This document shows, in pieces, positions 48,986 through 59,900 of a DNA stretch of 64,000 nucleotides (its first letter is position 1; each line of letters begins with the position of its first letter). The notes under the pieces were generated by a model, which was not told where the DNA came from, searched no databases, and saw only the letters and a program-made list of their open reading frames with translations. Source of the DNA: Rhodeus uyekii (lineage: Eukaryota > Chordata > Actinopteri > Cypriniformes > Acheilognathidae); contig JAWRVZ010000282.1 of NCBI GenBank assembly GCA_037043235.1, positions 550,666 to 614,665 on the forward strand, read 5' to 3'. Position numbers and translations under genes: made by a program.

Positions 48986-51099
48986 TTGTTTTATTTACTT
49001 CTTTAAAATACTATTTTTTACAGTGTTATCAGAGTAATTAATAAAACATAAAACAGTGTACGCAAAAAGCTTAGTGTCGACATGAAACCAAAACTGATAT
49101 TGGGAACACTTGAGCGGTGTAAAGTAATATGTGATTATTAAACTTCAGTTAATGCATTGATTAAAATGAGCAATACATTTGTTTCTATATTTATTCATCT
49201 CTAAAAAATTAATAAAAAATATGTATCTATTCGTTGTTCCTGTTAGCACAGGTGCATTAAATGAGATGAACAGATACCATTTTCGATTCTAATAATGTAT
49301 TAATAATTTTTTTTTTTATTGTTAGTTCATGTTAACTACTGTTAACAAATACCCATATTTTTTGTCTATTATAAATGATTATATAATTACTTTTAAACAA
49401 TTACACCATCAGCCTCTCTTTGATGACGTTCACTAGGTAATGATCATGTCATTCACTCACATGAGAGCGGATCAGCAGTTAGAAAAATCAATTCTCGATC
49501 CTGCCCTACATTTCTTCTAGTTTGAGAAGCCATTTCATTCAGATATACATCACAATGCAGACGGAAAAAACAATCACTATTTTTGTTTCATGCTGACTTT
49601 AAAATGGGTTGTAAAATAGTTTAAAATGGGTTGATTGTAGTCTTTTTTGGAAAAATCAGTTTGCTAAAAAGATGACGTCAGAGTGAGATCTGGAATGGAG
49701 TGATGAGTGGAAATAGCTGGAAATGCTACAATAGTTGTAAAACAACTGCGCTACTGTCACACTAGTTAAGGTTCACTACTTGAAATTAGTTGGCCTACAT
49801 AAGCTATGCATTCATTGCTTGTAAATGCCAACACTTCTAGCTATGCAAGCTCAGTTACACATGCAAGTTCCCAAAATGTGTCTGAACGCTATGAAACAAC
49901 AAGTAAGCATTCTTTGTGCTTATATCGTGCAGGTCGTTGTCGTCTGTGATTAGTTTTCTCATTTGTTTGTCTGTTGCCTCTGGAGCTGTTCGGCCATTTT
50001 TGAACAAAACATGTTTCTTGTTGATTTTTCGAAACTTGGTAAAAGTTTTGGCACTACAAAAAAATCGAAAAGAACATTTGAAAAGGTTAAATATGTCACA
50101 CTTAAACCGTTCATGGTAAAGAATGAATGGGAGACTAATTTAATCTATTGGATACTTTTGGTACTGCGCCCAAACACATTCTTACTGAAAGCTCTTTCCT
50201 TTTAGATATCAACCTCACATTTGAAACCCAGCTTGTTTTATATATTGAAAAATATTTGAAAAATATTTATGTCAGACACTTTATTTTTCATAACAATACA
50301 TGTAAAATGTTATAACTTTTTCAGCTTTTTTTACTTCAGCAATAATCCACCAAGTGTTGTCTTTAAAAAGAGACCAAAGTAAAGTCAAGATTTATGACTG
50401 TATAAGTTGGACATTTTCAGGTTCATGCTCAAAAAGTGAATAAATATATTATGACTACCGCATAAATATAATTTAGTGCTGCAAAAATTCAGATGATTCA
50501 ATGGATTCAGATGATTCAAAACGTTTCATTAACATTATTAAACTATAATACTGTATAGTGCATTCGTTTCATTGAAATAATTGTAAAAAAGTGCCGAACA
50601 GTACCAGAGGGCTGTCTCTTTAATTCATAGCTTGCTGCATAAAGTTATTTAAACTATCATAATGTTTATAGCTAGCTACCTGAACACATCTGTTTTAATG
50701 GCACATCCTTTTGAAGGAAACTTTATCCCTCCCTGGAGAACTGAGGTTTATCACCGCCGCACCAGAGGAAGGACGCATATTAAATATGTACAACCCTGTG
50801 CTTGAAATGCAATGACCAAGCATGAGATGAATGTATGAGTAACTTTGTATACGATGAAGAAAATGGGTTGCACTTTACTCTACATGTACTTACAGTGAAC
50901 TTGGCTAAGAAAGCACCGGTTAATATAAGGGAACTACATGGGTCAAAGGTTAGCCGTTAGTACCTAGTTATTATCCAGTTATTGTGATTACTATAATAAG
51001 TACATAGAATGAACATGGAGAACAAGAGTGTAAAATAAACTGCCACCAGAACACCAGTTGCATATGTTTTTGACCTCTTTGCGTTTCTTTAACCAACAG

Positions 51100-51187
51100 G
51101 CCGAAGGGGAGGACAGTCTGAAGAAGATGCAACTGATGGAGCTGGCCATTCTTAACGGCACCTACAGAGACGCCAACATCAAATCAC
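51100..51187 (+). CDS. qki: Quaking coding exon, QUA2 region
   Basis: 88 nt: 29 codons plus the first base of a split Pro codon, acceptor AACCAACAG and donor GTAAGC. It encodes AEGEDSLKKMQLMELAILNG and the following TYRDANIKS. QUA2 extends the RNA-contact surface that reads the 3' part of ACUAAY in STAR proteins. It appears identical to vertebrate QKI. The next intron is only 494 bp, far shorter than the others. Confidence 0.97.
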
Positions 51188-51681
51188 GTAAGCTGCCACT
51201 TCCTCTGCAAGCAAACAGAGGCAGTATTGCTTGAGGCCTTTGTGAGTGCAGCTCTCCGTAATCAGTATTCCAAGTAACTCTGATTCCCTGATAAACGCTC
51301 TGACAAGTGTCTCAGTATTGTGATCCAGAATTAGCGCATGCTTTCAAAGAGCAGCTAATGAACTGAAAGAATAGAGAACATGCTCCGCTATCTGTGAAAA
51401 CAATGTTTCCTTAATTTACTGGATGTTGTGACATCCTCCTCCTCGCTTTGCTGCTTCAGTAAGTATTACTGAGGAGCCGCAGAACTGCAGGAGCGCGATA
51501 TTGCTACTGAGGCGTGTGTTGGAGAGCACCGGCCGCTCGCCCTGCCGTGTTTACTGATGAATCGCTGTCATGCTCATGTCCAGTGTTTGCCTGCGCATGG
51601 TGCTAACTGTTTTTGTCTCTTTTGCCCCGACCCCACCCGTCTCCATCCACCCCCACCCTCACATTTTTCTGCTCACCGCAG
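51188..51681 (+). other. qki intron, 494 bp
   Basis: Phase 1, donor GTAAGC, acceptor CACCGCAG preceded by a C/T-rich tract rich in CACCC. No repeat is recognised. Confidence 0.85.
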
Positions 51682-51981
51682 CTGCCCTTGCATTCTCTCT
51701 TGCAGCGAGCGCCCAGGCGCCACGGATCATCACCGGCCCGGCACCTGTGCTGCCTCCCACGGCCTTGCGCACGCCCACGCCTGCAGGGCCCACCATCATG
51801 CCCCTCATCCGCCAGATCCAGACCGTCATGCCCAACGGCTCGACCCACCCGGCAGGCGCCACCCTAGTGCAGCCCGGTCCAGAGTCAGGCCTGATTTACG
51901 CGACGCCCTACGACTACCCCTACACACTGGCCCCCGCCACCTCCATTCTGGAGTATCCGATCGACTCCAGCGGGGTGTTAG
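51682..51981 (+). CDS. qki: Quaking coding exon, proline/tyrosine-rich tail
   Basis: 300 nt, phase 1 at both ends. It opens by completing Pro and reads ALAFSLAASAQAPRIITGPA; it ends ILEYPIDSSGVL plus the first base of Gly, donor GTAAGC. The region is GC-rich and contains proline-rich, SH3-ligand-like stretches and the tyrosine cluster IYATPYDYPYTLAP. The equivalent mammalian tyrosines are Src-family phosphorylation sites that reduce RNA binding. Compared with mammalian QKI the middle is the most diverged part (PNGSTHPAGATLVQPGPESG), and an extra Ala is seen in YATPYDY. This is the last exon common to all QKI isoforms. Confidence 0.96.
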
Positions 51982-52404
51982 GTAAGCAGAGCTACACGTG
52001 CCAGTGTCTCACCACAACCAGACCCTTTCAGCGTGGGCCGTGGACTCCCGTGAATACTGTGCTAGGGCCGGGCGGTATGACAGTACAGCATGTGACTTTG
52101 TGCTACCATGTGCCATGTGGGGAAAACACTTAAAAATTAAGTTGCAAAATTTAAAAATGTTTGGTTGTTAAACTTTCCATTTTATAATATTGCTTTTACA
52201 TTTTTGGGTGGATTTATGAGATTTGCAAGAATCTCTTTTAGATTAGAAGTGCTTTATAATGTTTCTTGAATTTCCCTGGTTTTTGTGTGCATGAAGTTCC
52301 ATATAAAAAAGGAAAATATGAAAAAAGCAGTATGTTATGATATATGGCATTACTATGATATACTGTAAGGCCAAAACAATAAAAAATGAAACAATTCGAT
52401 GTTT

Positions 52405-53025
52405 GGATTTAAAAAGGAAAATGTTTAAGAGTCTATGATCGGATCGTGATTGCAGTGATTAAAATGTTTCTATCATGTTTGGCAGTAGTTCTTCTAACCC
52501 TGATTGATGGAGTGTGAAGCTTTTCTTTTGAAGAAAGCATTTTCCATGAAGAAAATCATGGTCATATTCCAGGATGATAATGTCAGGATTCATCGGACTC
52601 AGATTGTGAAACAATGGTTGGGAGGAGCATGAAGACATTTACATTCACATTTCGGCATTTGGTAGACGCTTTTATCCAAAGAAACTTGTATTGCATTCAA
52701 AAACACATTGAATCACATCTTGACAAAGAGATCTTGTGTTGTCAGTGCAAGAGTGCATCTCTCTGTAAAGTTTCCTCCAGCACATCCCAAACCCTTCCAG
52801 TGGATTTAAGATGTGGATACAGAGGAGCCGATTCAAGTGTGGAAATGATTCTTCATGCAGCCATTCCTTCAGTTTAATCCTCACATTATCATCCTGGAAT
52901 ATGACCATTGTTTCACCAATCAGGGTCAGAAGAACTGCTGCCAAACACGAAACAATCACTGCAATAATGATCCGATCCTGGACTCTTAAACGTGCCTATT
53001 TAACTCCAAACAGTGACTTTTTTGG
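52405..53025. pseudogene. Two inverted fragments of a Tc1-like transposase
   Basis: On the plus strand, 52561-52632 reads VIFQDDNVRIHRTQIVKQWL then a stop. On the minus strand, about 52765-52959 reads ETMVIFQDDN..LKEWLHE..FPHLN and later LNPLEGF. FQDDN is the second-Asp motif of the Tc1 DDE transposase, and LNPLE resembles the third catalytic region (LNPIE). Flanking sequence is also inverted (52430-52620 against 52870-53000), so this is a head-to-head duplication of one relic. A short piece near 52626-52690 (GGTAGACGCTTTTATCCAAA) is a common fish SINE/LINE-tail sequence inserted between them. All frames are broken. Confidence 0.75.
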
Positions 53026-53945
53026 GCAGTGTACCACATGTCTCGTCCTGTGATGTCATACTGCCCACCCCTATCCTATGCCTTCCTCTTAAATAGCCTC
53101 CAACATAAACTCAGCAAAACCTGCCCTCCTACACCCCCGTTAAGGCCACCAGCACCACCAGCCTCTGCTGTCGCAAAAGGACGCAATAAGCAATAAAATA
53201 AAAAACAAAAACAACAATGCATCAAGCCTTTTCCACTTAATCCATTTAGCATCATAAAAAGTCCTCCCTCATCACAAAATCCTTTTAAGAAATGTTTGCA
53301 TAAATGATTTGGCTTTTAAGTGCTCTACTGGCTTTATATGAATAATGAGAGTGCTCTCTCTCAAAAGCCCTGTCCTCTCCACTCCACACAAGCTGTATGG
53401 CTTCATTAAAGCACTTGAGAAAAGCCGATTATGAATATCATGTTACCAACAGCATTCTGCCAGTTTAACACTGGCTTCTCCCAGAGGCACGGTGTTAAGT
53501 TGAGCAGCGACAAATAGCCCGTCCCAATGCCAAGAGCAGCGTGTCCAATTAGAGCAGATGAAGTAGGGTTTAGCTTCTGTCCAATAAGCATGTTTATTGA
53601 GCTCGTCTCAAGCAGGACGGTTCACAGCACGGCCCTTACAGGACAGTCTGTGGGAGGATGTTTCTGGGGTGGAGGGCAGGACGGGGCGTTCACATATACA
53701 GCAGGACGTTTTTTTTAAAGAGAATTAGTGGATTTCCAGTCAGCAGTGTGTGAGTGACCAGAGATGCAGCAAAGCGGAGGAAAAGCATCTTTTTGAAAAT
53801 TAGCAGTTGCGCAGTGCGACTAAACGGGAGACGTAAATATTAATATAAAGTTACCTATTTAACTTTATTATTTTTAAAACTATGAAATAACACAAGTGGA
53901 GGTTTCGCTTTTATGTAGCATTGATATTGCTATTATAGTATACAG

Positions 53946-54063
53946 ACCAATGAGAGCACGAGTGGATGTATCCCGTGAGCTGATTGGCTGATCCTACTTC
54001 GTGGATTTCCACCTATCGCGGGGGATTCGGTCCACATTAACCGCAATAAACGAGGGATCACTG
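53946..54063 (-). mobile_element. Truncated Tigger-type MITE
   Basis: It ends with the inverted CAGTGATCCCTCGTTTATTG followed by TA. Its ~118 bp match the left part of 26948-27274. The other half is missing. Confidence 0.8.
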
Positions 54064-54786
54064 TATGTCAGTAACACTTAACAATAAGGTTTCATTAGTT
54101 AGCATGAAGTAGTAATGAACTGCACTTCCACAGCATTTATTCATCTTTGTTAATGTTAATTTCAGCATTTAGTAATACATTAGTAAAATGAAAAGCTCTA
54201 TTTGTTAACACGAGTTAATGCACTGTGAACTGACATGAACAAACAATGAACAGCTGTGTTTTTATTAACCGATGTTAACGAAGATTAATAAATACAGTAA
54301 CAAATGTAATGCTCATTAGTTCATGTTAATTAATGCATTAACTAGTGTTGACAAAAATGAATCGTTACCAATATAGCTACTTCAATTTAAATCAAATTGA
54401 AATCTGAAATCTGATATCAAATGTTTTTCGGTTCATGTTTATTTCATTTCAAGTAACGAAAATATATTTATGTGTTGATTTTAGTTTTATATAAATGCAC
54501 AAAAATAAATAAATAATTTAATATATATATATATATTACGCAATTTACCCAAACATTGCAGCCGTTTTAATCTCAGAAGTCATTGGCATTCTGGGTTTGA
54601 TTTGTTGATTCACAGCTGAAAGCGATTGGGTTTCAGATTGTTTTTACGGCCAGTATATTGCGTCTGTGATCAGGAACCATTAAAGCGGTAGTGAAAGGCC
54701 TGCATGTGTGAACGCCCCATGAGAGATGCAAGGATGTTTTGGGGGGAGGTTTTCACCCTGTCTTTTTTCTTGTGTGACCTATACAG

Positions 54787-54890
54787 CGTCCTCAAAGGCC
54801 GAAGAGCTGCCCCTCTACCTGGGCTTTCAGACCTGTCACATTCCCATCACAGTCCAGCGCGGAGAGCCAACCGGTCGGCCTCCCTTTTAA
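54787..54890 (+). other. Candidate alternative qki terminal coding segment
   Basis: A strong acceptor (CCTGTCTTTTTTCTTG ... CTATACAG) at 54785-54786 is followed by a frame compatible with the phase-1 end of the 51682-51981 exon. It would add 34 residues beginning ASSKAEELPLYLGFQTCH and stop at TAA 54888-54890. It does not match the QKI-5, QKI-6 or QKI-7 tails I know. There is no proof of use. It may be a decoy or part of an unrelated conserved element. Confidence 0.2.
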
Positions 54891-55696
54891 AGTGCCCCCT
54901 CTTGCCCCGCCCCCTCCGACAAGCCCCTCCCCTCCTCACACCGCAGACACACACCCTGCCCCACCTCCCCGTTGTTATCGGACTGGCTGGACTCCCTGGC
55001 CTCTTTCATTCTGTCTGTTTCTTTAAATCATGGTTTTTGTTCTTCTGTTTTGTTTTTGTACTTTTGTTTTTATCTGGAATGTGATGTTTTAGTTGTTTGT
55101 GTGTACAATGATGAGGGAGACAAAGCACTGAGCCCCAAACTGCTGCACAAGCCTTTCTGGATGACCCCCATCCCTCGCTTCAGGAGGGGCAACATGAGGA
55201 TGGTGAGGGGACAGTGGGGGTCAGACTGTTTGAGAAGGGGCATCTGTTGAACTGAGCAGTTTTAAGATTTCAAATCTGAAGTGACGTAGTCACACAACAA
55301 GGACAATACACCTTTCTACTTGTTGCGCCTGTTTACGACAGGCTAGGGTCACGGTTTAGAAGAAATAGAAAGATTTTTTGCATTGTAACATTATTTTTGT
55401 GACAACCAAGCACGTTTTCCTATTTTCCTATCACTGTGAGGCCGGTTTCGAACCACATGCATAAGTGTATATTTCGGCTGTATTTATAAAGTGTTTATAC
55501 GTCATTCTAATATTTGTTGCATTGCAGTATTACAGTTACAGTTTGAGAAGAAAAATTATAAAGATTATGAAAATGTAAAAAAAAACTAAAAACACCCAGA
55601 TGAGAGAAAATGTGCTTATTTGTCTTTTGTCACAATGTAAAATATTTTTATGCAAAATACAATTTTTGGTTAAAATATGACGCATTAAATGTGATA

Positions 55697-56148
55697 CACT
55701 ACTGTTCAAAAGAAATTACTGTTATTAAATATGGATAGTATTATTAAATAATTAAATACTTTTATTCTGCAAGGACGCATTCAGTTGAATCAAAAGTGAC
55801 AGCAAAAGCATTTAAAATTTTCCAAATAAATGCTGTTCTTTTGAAATTTCTATTAATCAGAGAATCCTGAAAAATATGCCTCTACACACACACACACACA
55901 AAGTTGTTTTTAATATGGATCGTATCAGAATGATTAGTGAAGATCATGTGACACTGAAGACTGGAGTAATGATGCTGAAAATACAGCTTTACGTCACACT
56001 TTACTATATATTCACATAGAAAACAGTTTGAAAATATTTCACAACGTTGCTGTTTTATTGCATTTTTGATCAAACAAATGCAGCCTTGTTGTCTTTTTTC
56101 AAACCGTTCAAAAAAATCTCACAGACCCCAAACTTTTGAACAGTGGTG
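55697..56148. mobile_element. Full-length MITE with TA target
   Basis: It begins CACTACTGTTCAAAAG and ends with the inverted CTTTTGAACAGTGGTG, flanked by TA. 452 bp and non-coding, with a short (CA)n near 55886-55900. It is the reference copy for the relics at 301-6106, 13370-13640 and the 112-bp array. It resembles the zebrafish Angel-type short inverted-repeat elements, but the name is unconfirmed. Confidence 0.75.
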
Positions 56149-56877
56149 TATGAGATGCCCTCGAACGGCTCCGTCTGGCTGCGGTGCGTGTGTCTCCCCA
56201 ATTTCCCATTCCCCGCGAAAGAAAGGCTAAATGCGTTTTCCAGGATCCTCACTGAGCCCCTCATCCGATCCGAGTGTTCACATTCGCACGCTTTCGTTTC
56301 ACAGCTGCCTTGTTCGCCAGCAGTCAGTCAGACACGCTCCTGTTCGTTTACACTGGCCGTTCCCAGAGCCCACAGAGACTGGTGTTGTCACGCCACGCCA
56401 TTCTCATGTGTTTCCCGGGACCGTGCCGCTGACTGCTAAGCTTCGCTGTGGAACGGAAGGAGAAAAAAATCGTTTGTTCTGCTTTTCTAATCACTTAATT
56501 GCTGTACATTTCTATTCTCCTTCTTTTTTTGTACTCCAGCAGATGTGCCTAAATGTCGTTCTCTCAGAGAGCGACTTTATCAGTATTATATTTAAAAACA
56601 CTGTCGCTCCAGCGTGAGATTACGTGACTAGTAAAGCTTCCCGCGAGAGTAACGTCTGTCATACTGTGTCGCAAAAAGCCACCCATCACTGGGGATAAAC
56701 GAAACCACGTTTGAACTTTGTCCAAACATGTGTTTAGAGATTTACAAAAGTATTATTTGTGCCTTACCTTGATTTGCATTTGTCAACACACGTTTTGTCT
56801 GATTTGATTGCAGACTGTGAGGTTTGATTGATCTGATGTTGATGTGTTTTCTGGTGATGTTATTGCAATCCAAGCAG

Positions 56878-56952
56878 GTGCGGTGACAGCTAAAGTTCGA
56901 AGGCACGAAATGCGCGTCCATCCTTACCAAAGGGTAGTGACCGCAGACAGAG
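56878..56952 (+). CDS. qki: Quaking coding exon, QKI-5 nuclear signal
   Basis: 75 nt, phase 1 at both ends, acceptor CCAAGCAG and donor GTTAGT. It encodes GAVTAKVRRHEMRVHPYQRV and VTADR. This exon is specific to QKI-5 and carries its nuclear localisation signal (the RVHPYQR core is intact). Differences from mammalian QKI-5 are VTAK for VATK, HE for HD and RV for RI. Read-through of the donor would stop after one Gly (ADRG, stop TAG at 56955-56957). Confidence 0.96.
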
Positions 56953-59900
56953 GTTAGTTTAGTTCATGTGCTTCTCACTGTTGGTCCTGATCTGTTGTGA
57001 AGCATGTGCAGTTTGAGCATGTTAAAACACGTGCCATCCACAGCGTTCGTGCTGTTTAATAAGGTGTGTTTGTTCTGAACCCTTCACACACACACACACG
57101 TGGTCTTTCCTGCGCAGATGGAGTGGTTGACTTCATTCCATTATTTTGATGACCTTATGATTTCAGCATGATGTTGATGACAAATAATGGATCTTTTCAT
57201 GTGAACATGGGCTTTATTCACCCCATTACACTCAGCATGTCTAGTTTTCTCTAGTTATGCAAACACTCATTCGGCTTTTTATTTATTGACTCTTGAAACA
57301 TTCGGAGGCCATTTGAATAGATGGAGATCTCATCATGAATTTGTTCTTTCCAAATGAGCTAAAGTGCATTTATAATTACATGTAATGCGCCGGTACAAAT
57401 AGAATTGGCGGCGATAGCAATAATGTGTGTTCGAATCCACATTCACTTTCAATAGGTTACAGGCTTTTCAGAACATTATGAAAGCTTAAAGCTGAAGTGT
57501 GTCATTTATTAGCAAGACTTTCGTAGATTGATTCCAGAGCCAAAGACGCCTTCATCAAAACATCGGAAAAACCTGTTTGAAAACACTATTATATGAAATT
57601 CTGTTTGATGCCCAAATGACATACTTCAGCTTTAAAGAAAGGAAAGACGGTCTTTACTAAATCTGTTGCACAATATGTGAATCAACCAGTGCAATAAATA
57701 ATTTATGCATATGATGTGGCTGCAACCTGTTTAATTTGACCCTTTTATTATATAGAAGCTATTTGGTCAAGATTTAATAAAGTACTAATGAAATAATCAG
57801 TTGAGATTTGATTGGCAGTTATCAAAATGTTAATAGTGTGCAGTGTTGTGTAATGGATATCTGTATCAATGGAAAGGAGCTAAAGCCTGCTATTTCCTCC
57901 CCTAATCTGTGCTCACATGCTTGATTTCCATACAATATATAGCCAAATATCCAATAAAGCTCTTCGTATTTGCATATTTCCTGTCATTTACATTTTACAT
58001 TTTAACCAGCTTCTAAAAAGTCACTACATTTGTCACTAGTTGCTTTTTTTATGGGGTCTGAAAAGCCGCTAATCTATTGAGAAGAAGAGCGTTTTGTGAT
58101 GTAAATTAGTTATACAATTATTAGAAAAGTCTGAGAACCCCATAGAGAAAATGCTGCTTTTTTATTTCATAAAATACACAACTTGCGTAACATTTTGAGT
58201 TTAATGTTGACAGTTTAACATTAAATTAAAGCTGTCATAATACTTGGTTTGTGAGCAGCGAGAAAGAAGAGAAGAACATCTCAAGCTTCAGTGCTTCATA
58301 ATGCCCCTTCACTTCAAATTCTCAAAATTATAAACATTGGTTTATTTCCAGGTTTATAATAGTTTTTCATTTAATTTAAGTTTGGACCCCAACGCAAAAA
58401 ACATTACATTAGTCCATGCATTAAGGATGGATAATGATTTGACAATAATCACCTCAACACTAAAATCAAATATTTGCCTGTTCACATGCATCTGTTGGCA
58501 TATAAATTGAGTTGGCGCAGGTTAGGCAGCATGTGTGTGTGTGTGTACATGGTCACCGTGATTTTGCCAAGTTAGACATGTTCCTGAACTAATTTTGTTT
58601 ATCCTGGAACAACATTCCTGTCCAAATATGTAGTCCCAACCCCTAACCCCAAGAATACCCATAAGTTCTCCCTAAAATCAGAGGGAAACGAGGCGAGTAA
58701 CACTGATGTAGCAGCACCTCACCCTGGCTATAAGCCTCAACTTGACATAAACTGTAAACCTGTCGCTCAAATCTGATTGGTTGATTGGGATGATGATCCA
58801 GGGACATGTTGCACTTGGTGAAATCAGGTGTACAAGGTTACCGATACAGATGTCTGGCAAAATGACCACAATTATCAAGAAATTGCTTCCTCTCTTTTAA
58901 TGTTTTATCATACCTTTTTATGTGCTATACGTGTTTTTATATAATGGAACTACTGCTTTGAAGAAAATCTACTTTTGAGAACCCATTTGCACAGAACTTC
59001 CAGATTTCCAACCTGTGCATTTGAACTGGACCACACCAATCACTTTTTATTTCAGCTGTTTACTTATTTTACTGTTATGATTATTTCCATCTGTTGATAT
59101 TTGCCTCATTTGATAAAGTGTTTCTATGTGGCACAAGCCTTTTATTTTGCACTGAATACATCAGAAACATTCATCTCCTCTGCTCTCCAAGAGCAGACCT
59201 GTTGAAAAAGTGAAAGCTACATCACACCTCAGACCACGAAACTGAAGTGAGTCTTGCGGTTGACCACTGCCGAGTGCCGACGTTACCGCTCTGTGCACGT
59301 GATCGAGTAGAAATGCATTTAAGAAAAAAACTCCACTTGATTTTTTATGTCTTACTGTAAGCTTCTTTTTATTTTTTGTTGTTGAAAAGAAAATAGTATT
59401 TACTTGTGGCTTTTAAAATATATATATATATATATAAATATATATCTAAAAAAATATATAAAGCAGGAATGTATATGAAATGTCAAATTTTACTTGTATT
59501 TTGGAAGAGATAGTAATGGTATTATAGAGGACTATTTGTAGGAAAGACAAATATGCATCATAGCAGCTTTATAGCACCATGTTAGATTAAATCTCCTATA
59601 TTTTTGGATATATGTTAGGGCTTTATATATGAATGACAGGATTTTTTCAATGTTTATATGCAAAAGCATTTTATATTATGTGTCCTGTGATATAGTCTGA
59701 GGGTAAAGGCTAAAAGTCCCACAGCTTGAATTTCCATGGCTATTATGCTAGAAAATACCTTGTAGTGTTGCTTTGTATCATTAAGGCCTGAGATTTTTAT
59801 GTTGTTGTAAATAGAACAGAAAAGAATTTGAAAAAGCAATAAAACATTTTATTGAATAAAAAAGGCGGCCCTAAATGATTTCTGACAATGCCTCAGTTCT

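Larger units (their letters stand above)
51982..56877 (+). other. qki intron, 4.9 kb
   Basis: Phase 1. Contents: 51982-52400, no recognised repeat (reading through the donor would add a ~50-residue tail ending at 52133); Tc1 transposase relics 52405-53025; unassigned sequence 53026-53945; a truncated Tigger copy 53946-54063; AT-rich sequence; a C-rich block 54780-55250 with a good acceptor at 54786; a full MITE 55697-56148; and a second good acceptor near 56539. Confidence 0.8.

Noticed and set aside
51603..51862. Minus-strand ORFs opposite the GC-rich qki exon
   Set aside because: They are shadows of the real coding exon on the other strand.
51570..52133. Plus-strand ORF of 187 residues treated as one gene
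   Set aside because: Only 51682-51981 matches quaking. The first part is intron before a clear acceptor, and the last part reads through a clear donor.
57119..57180. Acceptor-like CTGCGCAG followed by ATGGAGTGG, at first suggesting the QKI-7 tail
   Set aside because: The joined frame does not give EWIEMPV and stops after about ten unrelated residues.
57415..57445. B-box-like GTTCGAATCC, possible tRNA or SINE
   Set aside because: No A box, stems or SINE body around it; chance match.
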